Assembly: GCA_001414485.1 (NCBI GenBank)
Contig: LLEY01000038.1
Coordinates: 62,001-126,000 of the forward strand
Source of the DNA: Calycina herbarum
Taxonomy: Eukaryota > Ascomycota > Leotiomycetes > Helotiales > Pezizellaceae
Direction of reading: 5' to 3'
DNA: 64,000 bases
Part shown: positions 24,301 through 34,295 of the stretch, piece after piece
Position numbering within the stretch: position 1 is the first letter of the stretch
Layout of the letters: every line of letters starts with the position of its first letter
Translations under genes and position numbers: made by a program
Notes under the pieces: generated by a model
The model's input: the letters and a program-made list of their open reading frames with translations, nothing else
The model's database searches: none
Told to the model about the DNA's origin: nothing

Positions 24301-26400
24301 GGTTATTATTTATACCTTCTAATTAATATCTAGATTATATTCCTAAATCTATAGTATACTAAGTATTACCTCCTTACTTCCTATTTTAATAATATTGAAT
24401 TATATGTCTAAACAGTGTCCTTTAATAGTAACTTTTATTAGAATAGTTTACTAATTAATAATCCTATTCTAGTAGACAACGTCTATTCTATTAACCACCT
24501 TTAGGTAGTATAGTTTTATATTCTTAATTAGAACGTTTAACTTTTTTAAAGCTGTTAAGAAGAGGAAATTACCTATTACTCCCGAGTTAATTATAACTCG
24601 AAGTTCCTTTCCCTTTATTTTTATAGTTATAACTAACTAACTTTCTCTAGAAGTAGTGCTTAGCTCTCTAATTGTTAGTTAGTAGAGTTCTCTCTATACT
24701 AACTCTGTTTCTTAATCTATATTATATTTATTCGTCTCTTAGAAGATTATACTAAATAACCTTCTACTTCTAGGTTCTTGAAATATTACCTCGACTTTTC
24801 TAACTAAAGCGACTATAGTATACTAGCCTCCTATTTCTAGTATAGCTTCCTTATTATTAGGTAGTATACCTAAAAAACTAGGTTTAGAGTGTCTTATAAA
24901 GTCGTTAGGACCCTGCTATTACTATAAGCTGGTTTCTTTCTAAAGATCTATAACTATCTAAGTATCTCCTATCTTAGGCGTTCTAGATAGCTTACTAGGT
25001 ACTGCTTATTCTAGTCTAAGTTCTTTAAATTCGATGGTTTCCCTTCTAGTAATAAGGCTTACTAATGTTATTCTATCCTACTTATTCTAAACTATTTTAT
25101 AAGTAGTTAAAATAGTAGGGTTAATTTCTTAAGTAGAATATAGGCTCTAGAAGTTAGGTTTCTAGTATTTTATATATACCTATCTATTCCTTCTCTTAAA
25201 GGTTCTAATAAATGCTTATATCTTACCTTTCTTAGGCTTATATATTCTTAGATTTATTTCTAATAAATTAGATTCTAATTCTAATAACTCTAATAAACTT
25301 ATTAATAGTAGTAACTTATACTCTACTTAAAGAGGGAATTTATATTCTATTTTTAATCGTGTGTTATAATATTCTTTAAGAAGTGGATTTCTACTATTAT
25401 TAGTATCTTATACTTTACTGTTTTAGAGTTCGATTCCTTCGTTTAGCTATAGATATATAGCGCCTGTTAATATATTTAAGATATCTGTTTTAATTTATAT
25501 ACTATATTCTCTAGCCTTAAGTTCTTCGTCTATAAGTTCTATTCTTTCTAGTAAAGCTACTTCTTTTTAGATAGTAGCGTTTACTTGTTTCCTTTTAGAG
25601 TCTTTCTTCTTACTATACTTATTTACTCTATAGCTAGAAAGGCTATAGTTATAACATAAGTTCTACTTATAACGACGATCTCGCTCTTTCTAGGAAAGTC
25701 CTTCTTTAGTAGGTCTCTTTCTTAAGTTCTTTTTCCTAGGACCTAATGCTTTTAAGTAGTATTAACTTCTATAGGCTCTCCGCGGTCTTTTTTCCTACCT
25801 TTTCCTTAATATCGATGTCTATAACTACCTTTTTTCTCTAGACTCCTCTTATAATTCTGATTATCGATTTTGATTATATTATTAGTTAACTTGTCGAGTA
25901 TATCTAGGAAGTCATCTCTAGCTAATTCGTCCTTAATACTGTTCTTTAATCTTCTATAGTACTGCTTATATAGGGCTTTATTGTTCTAACTAAGACGTGT
26001 AGAGTATTATTAGAATATTAACGTATACTTAGCTACTAACCTCTTCTGTTAGAGGCTATATAAAGCTCGTACTGCTTTTTTCTTTAAATCTATATTTATA
26101 AATACCTAGTTAATTCCTTTCTTAAATCTAGCGACGGTTAAAAACAATCCTTAAGTGCTCTTACTTATAAGGTTTAATACTTTTCTATTTAATGTTTTAT
26201 TCTTCTAAAAATCCTCTAAATATAGCTCTATCTAGTTATATACTACTCTCTTAAGACAGGTCGTAAGCTATATAACTTAATTAGTTTTATAAGTAAACTA
26301 TACTAAATAAAAGTTTAAGTATATTAAAGCTTTTATAATAAATTTAGCAAGTTTCTCTAAGGAGCTGTTAAACGTTTTAGGTACTAGCAACTTCACTTCC
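21370..26400 (-). pseudogene. Gypsy family A copy 2 gag-pol remnant
   Basis: The minus-strand frame can be followed throughout with stops. The gag knuckle near 25,640 reads C-Y-N-Y-S-L-S-S-Y-R-V-N-K-Y, in which the expected C-x2-C-x4-H-x4-C has Cys and His replaced by Tyr. The RT active-site box near 23,590-23,610 reads Y-Y-L-D-N instead of Y-x-D-D, the same lesion as in copy 1. Either the last Asp was lost before the copies separated or RIP hit the same site twice. The chromodomain is recognisable at the left end. No intact open frame of more than about 75 codons remains. Confidence 0.88.
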
Positions 26401-26523
26401 TCTCTAAGAGTAGTAACTAACGCTACTGGTATTATTAGCGCTAGGGGCGGTATAGAGGTTAAACTTAAGGATAGCGTAGTTTTCGATATTATATTAGTAG
26501 TACTTCTAAGTAGGTGCTTAAAG

Positions 26524-26970
26524 TATAACGAAACTCAAACGAACTAAACAAAGGTAACTAAGTCTTAAAGGTTAGTATATAGGTAAGAAGTATAGACGCG
26601 ATAGTTTATTTACTTAGAAGTAAACTCGTTACTTATATTAAAGATATTAAATAAGATAATAAGATTAATAACTAAAGTTGAGTACGAAGCTTCTATCTAG
26701 ATAGTAGACGTGCTAGTATATATAGAACCCTTTATACTATCTGGATCCCTATATAAGCCTAGATCCCTAGATCCTTTTAGATCTCTTATAGGATCTAATA
26801 GAATCTATTATATAACCTTCAACAGTTATCTAATAGTGAGATCCTAGAATACCTAAATACCTTTGTATTATCGATTCCCTCTTATACTACCTTCTATTTC
26901 CTAGATATCGTGCCTTGTCCTATTAGAGCGCCGTCTGAACTACTTACTACGTATAACGTGATTCGTGATA
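26524..26970 (-). repeat. 5' LTR of Gypsy copy 2
   Basis: 447 bp, from TATAACG to TTCGTGATA in plus-strand reading, followed by the ATAAG duplication. It keeps more GC than its partner (for example CGTGATTCGTG near the end), so the two LTRs were mutated to different degrees. Confidence 0.93.
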
Positions 26971-28428
26971 ATAAGGTATATAATATTATAACTCTTAGAC
27001 TACCTCTCTATTCGTTCTATCTAACCTAGCTACTTAATATTAGGTGTTTTAGTATATTAAAATAAGTATACAGTCGACAGATTAAGACGTTTATTAAAGC
27101 TTATATTAACTATATTACTAAGGTAGAGTTCTTTCTAGCCTTTATAGTAGTATATAGAGAATCTATAATAGTCTAGAACGCTTAGGCTAGATTCTATAGA
27201 GCTGACCTAGTATCTTTTGATCTATAAGTAGTGATTTTAAAGCTTAATATAAAGTTATAGACTCTAACACTCTCTAGACTCTCTACTGCTAATACCTTTC
27301 TATAGGAATCTCAGACCCTTTCTAATCTAACAGAAGCTCTTTTATAGTCAACTCTTATATAAAATCGAATTACTCGCTATTAGAGAAGCTCGCTAACCCC
27401 TCTATTTAAGACAGTTACAGCGCTAGCTAAAGATATAGAGCGAATAGCTTATAAGATAACTCTTCTATCTACTAAGGTACGTATACTTCGGGTAGTAAAT
27501 AAAGCTCTTAGCAAACGCTAGAGAGCTAAAAAGGCTCGTGTCTATAAAGGGGGTGTATTTATTATAGAGGATACACAGGATATTATAGCCTAGAAAGACG
27601 TAGATAAGCAGGTACGACGTAATATACGTATAGTAAGAGGTAGTTATAAGAAGAGACAACTGTCTAGATAATACTATAGAACCTATAGAAAAGCTAGTTA
27701 TAATATACGAACTTGTTAAGAAGCTGTAGATATATCTAGTATATTAGACTCTGATTATAAAGAGTTAATTTAATATATTATAGTTAAGTTATTTGAGTTC
27801 AAAGTTATATACTAAGGAAAATTAATCGGGGTTCTAATATAACCGGGGTTCTAATAAACTACGTTAGTTAGTAATAGCTACTATATAGTAAATAATAGAA
27901 GACGTTATAAACAAAAGAAGATAATAAGTACTAAGTATAATAGACGTGAATAAATAGCTTTTACTAGTACGCTAGCTAGCTAAAAGACGTAAGAATTAAT
28001 CGACGACTAATTCGCTATTTTACTACTTAATAGGAATCCTAGTATAACACTGCCTACGTGACCTTCAGCTACGTAATAGCTGTTATACTACGCTTTAAAG
28101 TTAGAGATAAAGTCTAGCTAAACCTATAAAACGTTTATATAATAAGGAAGTTAAAGAAGCTTAATATAAAGTAGGCTAAATATATAGTATTAGAAGTAAT
28201 TAGAATATATAGTTATTACTTAGATACTTCTCTTAGAATCTATAACGTATTCTACTCTTAGCTCTTATAACTAGCCTTGAATAACCTACTACTAAGTTAA
28301 GTTTAAGACGACGATTAACCTAGACTAGAGATTCTTAAAGACGACTAGGAATACGTAGTAGAAGCGATTCTTAACGAACGTAGAGGACGAGGACGTGCTA
28401 GTAAGCTACTAGTAAAATAGAAGGATAT

Positions 28429-28872
28429 TATAACGAAACTCAAACGAACTAAACAAAGATAACTAAGTCTCGAAGGTTGGTATGCAGGTAAGAAGTACAG
28501 ACGCGATAGGTTGTTCACTTGGAAGTGAACTCGTTACTTGTATCAAAGATGTTAAACAAGATAATAAGATTGATAACTAAAGTTGAGTACGAAGCTCCTA
28601 TCTAGATAGCAGACGTGCCAGTATATATAGAACCTTCTATGTCGCCTACATCGCTTGTCGATGCTGTCGATATGTCGCTCGTGTCGCCTGGCGATACAAG
28701 CGATATATGTCACGTGATTCCCAACATTAATCCAACAGTGAGATCCTAGAATCCTAAGTGCCTTCCGCGCTGCAGATTCCCTCCTGTGTTACCTTCCATT
28801 TCTTGGACGTTGTGCCTTGTCCTGTCAGAGCGCCGTCTGGACTACTTACCACGCGAAACGTGATTCGTAACA
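28429..28872 (-). repeat. Solo LTR of Gypsy family A, weakly RIP-mutated
   Basis: 444 bp with the family ends (TATAACG...CGTAACA) and a 5-bp target-site duplication GATAT at 28,424-28,428 and 28,873-28,877. It interrupts the chromodomain of Gypsy B, and the coding frame resumes right after the second GATAT. Its right half is far less AT-rich than the other LTR copies, with intact CG and TGG/CCA motifs. It therefore arrived late or escaped most RIP. Its middle differs from the other LTRs near 28,640-28,720. Confidence 0.92.
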
Positions 28873-29038
28873 GATATACTAAGCTAACCTAGGAGCTTTA
28901 AGACGCTCTAGAAGATACGAGAGCTTATAACCTCTGGAGAATAAGAGAGAGAGTAATATAATAGTTTATATCTAAAGAGTACTCGGTCTACCGACCTTCG
29001 TATAAACACGTAACCTTATATAATCTAACGTAATAACC

Positions 29039-29560
29039 TTGTTAATTACCTTACTCGGTAATTACCTTACTCGGCAATTACCTTACTAATCTATAATAAG
29101 AGCTTAAGGTTTACTACCTCGGTAATTACCTTAGTAATAGAAGCTATAACGAAAGCTATAATAAGAGCTATAACGATATCTCAGTTTCTTATAGCTTATA
29201 CTTACTAAGGAACCTCGAAGCAAGACGTATAAGACCTCTTCTCTTATACGTAGAATAGACTTCTCTTCTTAGTTAATACTTCTTATAATAAACACAACCT
29301 TATCTATTAATCTCTTTATATTCGGCTTATAATAGTATCTCTTTTCTTATAGAATATCTTCTATATATATAGAAGAAGAGTCTATATATACTTTGTTTAT
29401 AAAAAAGATCTATTTCTACTAAGATAAAAGCCTACTCTTGTTTCTATACTTATACTTCTCTCTCTTTCTCTAGCTTACTTTAAGAAGCTTCTTTTTAATA
29501 TATACTATCTTATATCTCTATCTATTCTTAGTATACTATTTTAGACGTTTCTATAAGCAA
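29039..29560 (+). repeat. Probable 3' LTR of Gypsy B with tandem 16-bp repeats
   Basis: Follows the chromodomain directly. It starts near TGTTAATTACC and contains about three tandem copies of AATTACCTTACTCGGT at 29,042-29,090, with a further GGTAATTACC at about 29,122. Long pyrimidine-rich tracts follow. Without a second copy in the window the exact LTR ends cannot be fixed. Confidence 0.45.
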
Positions 29561-29880
29561 CGCTTATAAATCGGGAGCTTATAGTAGGCTATCTAGGCTT
29601 TGTAAAGTTAGTTATAAACTAGGTTTTATAAAGAGAAAACTAGTAGTTATATTATCTAGTCTAGAACAGCGTACTTCCTTCCTAGGACTTAGGATCGCTT
29701 ACGTAACTTCCTACGAGCAGAAGAACCGATCTGCTTAAGCTCTCGAGCCTATCTCTTATCTATAGAAGTGTTAGAAATATATTCAGAGGCTATTAACGTT
29801 ATAGAACGCTCTAAGTAGTCTTTAAGAGCATTGTAAAAACGAGCTTTTATAATAGAATTATGCTCGCGGGTCGGTTTTAC
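29561..29880 (-). mobile_element. Unclassified transposon-derived coding fragment at island edge
   Basis: The minus strand is open over most of 29,700-29,850, reading S-I-T-L-I-A-S-E-Y-I-S-N-T and A-R-E-L-K-Q-I-G-S-S-A-R-R-K-L-R-K-R-S. This basic stretch resembles the C-terminal tail of pogo-like transposases, but I cannot assign it. AT content drops sharply just to its right, marking the boundary of the repeat island. Confidence 0.35.
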
Positions 29881-31780
29881 GTTTAGGAGTCTTTATACCC
29901 ATTTTGAACTTGGAATGTGGATTTAATTAGGTATAAACTACGTATGTTTACATTCCTGGTTATGGTGTTGTGTGCACGGACCAGATCATCAATTCGTACA
30001 CCCACTGCTGGTGCTACAGTCAACTAGTGTTGTTGGATTCCCCCAGATCCTGTTGCCGCACATCCATGGAATGCTAGTATCCTGGATGTTATTCTTGCCG
30101 ATCCTCACACCTTGTGCGAAGTCTGGACTTTGTTGTATGGAATCGAACCTCTTATGGTTGGATTCCATTACCAGGTTAGATCTTTGAAGTTCTTGCAGTC
30201 AAGAGGCAATGGGTACTGCTGGTTGCATTCCCCCGCCCCCTTTCCAATTCCATTTCCACGCTGATGGCATGTTGCGATCTTTGTGGCAGTGCTTGAGATT
30301 TAAGGTATGACGTTTCGGAAAAAACAGAAGAAATGCCAGTGCGGTGTCTTAGATCTCGACGCGTGTTCATGGTTAGATAGGAATACCTTTTGACTTGGGA
30401 GCCAAGAGTGATCTACAATAAACATCATCCCCCTCTTGTACATGATCATTTGTGTTGTGCTTTCTACTATCAAGTTGAGACGATCATTGCCGTAGTTGGT
30501 AGTTCAATTTGCCATATTGTTTTATTTTGAGTGATGGTTGTCAATACCCGGTAAAGATAACCGCCGGTCTTGTGGCCGAGAACCATTCAATCACCAACAC
30601 CCCCATGATTGCTGTCGAATTCTTCCATGCATGGGTGCCAGCTACCCATAGCCTGGAAGTCTTAAGAGCGGGGTTCTGTTCTGGTTCTTCTCTTGTCGGG
30701 TTCCTTGGTTTCCTTGGTTTTCGCCGCGGGGAAATCTTATGGTGTCTTCGTTAGGCAGGTCTGTTTTTTCTTCTCTCAGCACCATGAGCTCACTCTCCCA
30801 CAAGACCTTCCATATATTGGATGGCTGGCTTATGTGGTGGTTGCAAGTGACAAGTTCCCACAGCACATGCCAAGTCAACTTCGGAGGTGTTAAGCATTCG
30901 TCCTCCCCCTGAATATGCGGGGCCGGCGCAGGCCGTAAAGCTTGAGGGTAAAGCTTGTTTGTTGATAACAACTAGTGGGGAAAACCACCTGCCTAAATTG
31001 AACGCGGCATCGTGACTTTCCCTGAACTTGCAGCCAGCAATACGCAGCATTCAGCCTGTCACGATTCAGATATACCGCCTCCTCTGGCACATTTTCTATT
31101 ATACTTTATCCCAGACAAGTTCGCCCCATGATACCTTTCGATCTTGATGGGACGTCCACCAATAACCCCACGTTTGACATCATCTCAATTGTCATTGTTA
31201 AAAGAATGTCTTGACATTGAGGTTATTTTGATTTCGCGATTAGGAAGGTATGAGAGTTGTGATGGTGTTCTTATTCATTCTAGTCTTCTTCTTCGTGAAA
31301 TCGAGACAGTTCTGGACACGCGTCAATGGTCAATGGTCCAATCGGATACCAGTCTGATGGAGAAGCGCTCCGAGATATCAGTGGCAACCCAGGACTGGTT
31401 CGATCAAATTATGCCAAGAGAAAGAGATCGACGACATCGTAGAGGTGCAGAAAAGAGCACCATGGTGATATTGCCCTCGGCACTCCCAACGGATCTTCTA
31501 TGGCGCAATCCAGCATCAATGGCTCGGATGACACACCCCAAGTGTAGACAACAACCTCCCTGGCGATAACGACAACGGGCATTGTATACTATTAAGGAAG
31601 GTTATGATAATGATGCTTGATGCTTGGAATTATCTCCAAGAATTCTCGAAGCTTTCTGTATATAGATAGAGAGATAGCTCCCCAATTTTGATCTTCTCAT
31701 CTTCAATCTCCATCAAGATTCTGATCTCTCATCCCATATCTCCATTCTCCTCCTTTCTGCCGATCCTCCGCCCTGATATC
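29881..31780. other. Gene-free stretch upstream of the G1 peptidase
   Basis: Composition is normal and no RIP is apparent. The longest open frame (31,144-31,569, +, 141 codons) has no recognisable domain, no convincing start context and low-complexity Arg content; I do not call it a gene. GTATATAG at about 31,657 is a possible TATA element about 130 bp upstream of the peptidase start. Confidence 0.5.
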
Positions 31781-31789
31781 CTAGTCAAG

Positions 31790-32683
31790 ATGAAGTTCTC
31801 CACTGTTGTTAGCACTCTTGTGCTTGCGGGTAGTGCTGTCGCCGCACCAGGAACCGCCATGAGAAAGGCGAGAGCTTTGGCTCGATCAACCAAGCCCATG
31901 CAACCTGCAGAGGGAGCTTTGGAGGCTTTGGAGGCTAGCAACAACACCCATGTTGAGTATTCCTCCAACTGGGCTGGAGCAGTTCTCATTGGTACCGGAT
32001 ATACTTCCGTCACTGGGTATGTGTTTATTCTACTCATTGTCACCGTTTTTCTTGATCGAGCGACTGACTAATTTCTTCTTACAGAACTTTCACTGTCCCA
32101 ACTCCAACCACTACTGGTTCCGGATCTGCTTGGGTCGGTATCGATGGTGACACTTGCGGCACTGCTATCTTGCAAACTGGTATCGACTGGACAAAATCCG
32201 GTTCCTCCATTACCTATGATGCTTGGTATGAGTGGTACCCAGACTACGCCTACGACTTCAGCGGCATCACCCTTGCAGGTAAATTCCCTCCTCTCCCCTT
32301 CCCCCTTAAGCCTCCAACTAACAAGCAACCCAGCGGGCAACAGCGTAACAGTAACCGTAACCGCCTCCTCCAAAACCGGGGGAACAGCAAAAATAACGAA
32401 CAACACAACCGGAAAGACGGTCACCCACACCTTCTCCAACGAAGCCTCCCTCGGCTCTCTTTGCGAGTATAACGCCGAATGGATCGTTGAGGATTTCGAG
32501 TCTGGTGGATCGCAGGTTGCTTTTGCTAACTTTGGAACTGTTACATTCACGGGGGCTAGTGCGGTCAAGAGTGGTACTACCGTTGGTGTGACTGGGGCGA
32601 GCATCTTGGATATTAAGCAGACTTCTGTGCTTACTGATTGTTCGCTCAGTGGATCGAGCGGGGTTACTTGCAAGTATGTTTAA
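31790..32683 (+). CDS. Secreted G1 family glutamic peptidase (eqolisin)
   Basis: An acid endopeptidase of the scytalidoglutamic peptidase/aspergillopepsin II family, exported to digest external protein at low pH. Exons 31,790-32,016, 32,085-32,278 and 32,334-32,683 join into 256 residues, a normal family length. Residues 1-18 form a signal peptide; a basic propeptide with A-L-A-R-S follows to about residue 55. The mature domain has S-S-N-W-A-G, W-V-G-I-D-G-D-T-C and the catalytic Q106 in I-L-Q-T-G-I-D. The catalytic E189 lies in A-E-W-I-V-E-D-F; the Q-E spacing of 83 equals that of the archetype (Q53/E136). The ATG follows GTCAAG and is the first residue of the signal peptide; an upstream in-frame ATG at 31,688 would hide the signal. 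Both introns are GT-AG. The gene looks intact. Confidence 0.95.
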
Positions 32684-34286
32684 ATGGGATGTTGAAGGTG
32701 GTGCGAAGATGGAGAGGTGTGTCTGAAATGGAGGACGATGAAGAAAGATAGGAGAGGGGGGAATTATGGGATGTTGAGGAGGGAAAAACCTTAGAGGCTT
32801 GATGATGAGTACATAGATAGGGCTTTTTGTGGGAAAGATATATCATCGAGTCCTTACTCCAAAAGTGTACTGTTTTCGTTTTCTGTTTACTCTGTTGTGT
32901 GTCCTCTCATGTTTCACTGACGAAAAGGGGTCACGCTCTGAAGCGAGTTGCCCAAATGGGTAGACACTCGACCAGTGTTTTTAAGTTATAATCTGTACTT
33001 CAAGTTTGTGCAGTGCGTTAACTGACTATCGGGAAATTTTGAACTACTTGGATTCTAGCCACTCGCAAGATTTATAGTTCTAACAACCCGGGATATGCTA
33101 TGATACACTGTTTTTCTGTATTAAAAAACACGAAGTGGATAGTAAAATCTCTCTACCTCCCTTCTCAATCTATTGAAAAACTTTCAATTCCTCAGTATGA
33201 TTTCTGTAACAGCTTAGCTTGTTTGCGAATCACTGGCCTGTGAGGTAGTATAATGGTTTGTACGGGAGAATAAGCGAAAACATGGAAGCATGTGGAGGGC
33301 ATACTTAAATCGCTAAGTCTACGCAGTAAGACTGTGGATTTTACTTCTTGAATCAGTTAGTGAAAGCATTGACATTTTTGGGATGACCTTCTTAGACAAA
33401 TTTTATATGTCGGATAGTTAAGTAATGTTGTTGACAGAGTAATTGAGATACATACATTTATCCTTCAAAGTTGGCCGGACTCGGGATGAACAATTGGAAG
33501 CTCTTCTTCCTCGGCACCAGAGCTACTGAGAGAAGTTGGTTTATACTTGGATAGTCTGGCCTCGGCTGATTGGCTTGGAACTCTATCTATGAAAGATTTC
33601 ACGAGACCTGGATATATTAGTACGGCGACTTTGGGGTGTGTGTTGCCTAAGCGGATAGTTTAACCGTCCTCCTGGGCTATTATTATCGTAACATTCAGTC
33701 TAAGGCAGTATCAAAATTCGAATTCTCATCGCAGGCAAGGTAAATGACCCCCATGAGAAAGCTCATGGCATGTATGGTGATTAGAGGTTTCGCGCCAAAA
33801 GTCACTTCGACATACCCGACTGTTAAATCAAGAGACACCATGGCTGCTGAGGCATCGTGATCTCAAATAAGTGGCCTATATAGGATGTTAGTCTTCAATC
33901 AATTGCCCGCCAGTGCCAAGATGCTTCTTCTTTGCATATCGGAACTGCAGAAGTAACCAGGGTGTATCCATGGTCTTCGGTCGCTTTGGATCCCGAGAAG
34001 TAAGTCCCTTTATCAAATTTCAGCTTAGAAAGAAATGCAGCGCTGAGAGATATCTTGCGGCACTCGGAGCTTGGTATATACGCAAATGGATCGCCACTGT
34101 TATCGCCCGACAAAGTATACCCTCAATGGTTGAATGCCCAGTGAGTATGAAGCTATTCACGGAGTAGAGCAATGCTAGAGGATATGATGTGCGGAGTGAG
34201 TGGAATTGGCGATGAAGAACCCCGTCGCTTATAATCCACGAGAAATTTGTTTTTCAAGGGAGGTTCCAAAAACTTGTCAAGCAACA
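32684..34286. other. Stretch without an intact gene; two orphan reading-frame fragments
   Basis: The first part is the 3' flank of the peptidase gene. On the minus strand two open pieces have protein-like composition but no ATG: 33,465-33,659 (ends E-L-P-I-V-H-P-E-S-G-Q-L) and 33,895-34,131 (with S-K-L-K-F-D-K-G-T-Y-F). They could be exons of a decayed or unrecognised gene. I recognise no domain. Confidence 0.35.
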
Positions 34287-34295
34287 CCTTCCATC

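Larger units (their letters stand above)
20235..26970 (-). mobile_element. Complete Ty3/Gypsy chromovirus, family A copy 2
   Basis: Two LTRs of exactly 447 bp (20,235-20,681 and 26,524-26,970) bracket a minus-strand interior. The target-site duplication ATAAG is at 20,230-20,234 and 26,971-26,975. Removing the element and one ATAAG restores the pogo transposase frame found at 12,990. Domain order from right to left: gag with a CCHC knuckle (about 25,640), protease (24,390-24,630), RT (23,400-23,950), RNase H (22,800-23,200), integrase (21,650-22,700), chromodomain (21,370-21,500). A polypurine tract is at 20,682-20,694. Length 6,736 bp. All frames are broken. Confidence 0.94.
19370..27775 (+). 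pseudogene. Fot1/pogo-like transposase remnant, split by Gypsy insertion
   Basis: The 5' half (to 20,234) carries the HTH region, the first catalytic block Y-N-F-D-E-T-G-F near 19,850 (Asp still present, unlike the copy at 12,596), and L-V-L-D-R-Y-K-S-Y near 20,195. The 3' half resumes at 26,976 in the same frame with V-Y-N-I-I-T-L and the third catalytic region. It ends with a decayed C-x2-C...H...C knuckle near 27,690. Comparing both pogo-like copies shows which residues were lost independently to transitions. Confidence 0.82.
19265..27864 (+). mobile_element. Fot1/pogo-like DNA transposon 3, interrupted by a full-length Gypsy
   Basis: Inverted repeats begin ACGTAGTTTATTAGAAC at both ends, flanked by TA. 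Each holds two tandem units resembling TATTAGAACYCCGRTTA. Without the Gypsy and its duplicated 5 bp the element is 1,859 bp, and its transposase is closely similar to that at 12,110-13,775. Halves: 19,265-20,234 and 26,976-27,864. The break is within the catalytic domain, just after the second catalytic block. Confidence 0.9.
18440..28970 (+). pseudogene. Gypsy family B integrase and chromodomain remnant, in three pieces
   Basis: Piece 1 (to 19,264) reads Y-D-A-Y-R-R-N-K-A, the end of the zinc-binding H2C2 domain. It then reads I-D-F-I-V-K-L-L-E-S-N with the first catalytic Asp, S-I-V-L-D-Q-E-T-Q-F-V with the second, and the glutamate-containing helix near 19,010. Piece 2 (27,867-28,428) continues the C-terminal integrase and enters the chromodomain at Y-V-V-E-A-I-L-N-E-R. 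Piece 3 (28,878-28,970) finishes it with Y-T-K-L-T and E-D-T-R-A. The solo LTR sits inside the chromodomain. Many Trp and Gln codons have become stops. Confidence 0.82.
18224..29560 (+). mobile_element. Ty3/Gypsy family B (integrase-chromodomain), nested host
   Basis: A second Gypsy family on the plus strand, oldest layer of this nest. Integrase is readable at 18,440-19,264, and its C-terminal part and chromodomain at 27,867-28,428 and 28,878-28,970. The interruptions are the pogo-like element 19,265-27,864 (itself carrying a complete Gypsy A) and the solo LTR 28,429-28,872. The 5' part is lost at the LTR of Gypsy copy 3. The right end, about 29,040-29,560, is probably its 3' LTR. Confidence 0.8.

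Noticed and set aside
30509..31090. Overlapping 60-110 codon ORFs on both strands
   Set aside because: Mutually overlapping, no conserved motif, consistent with chance in GC-balanced DNA.
31144..31569. 141-codon plus-strand ORF upstream of the G1 peptidase
   Set aside because: No domain, no signal or recognisable start context, odd composition; lies in the peptidase promoter region. Probably chance.
33232..33300. tRNA-like GGTAGTATAATGGT segment
   Set aside because: D-arm-like only; no B box or acceptor stem at the right distance.
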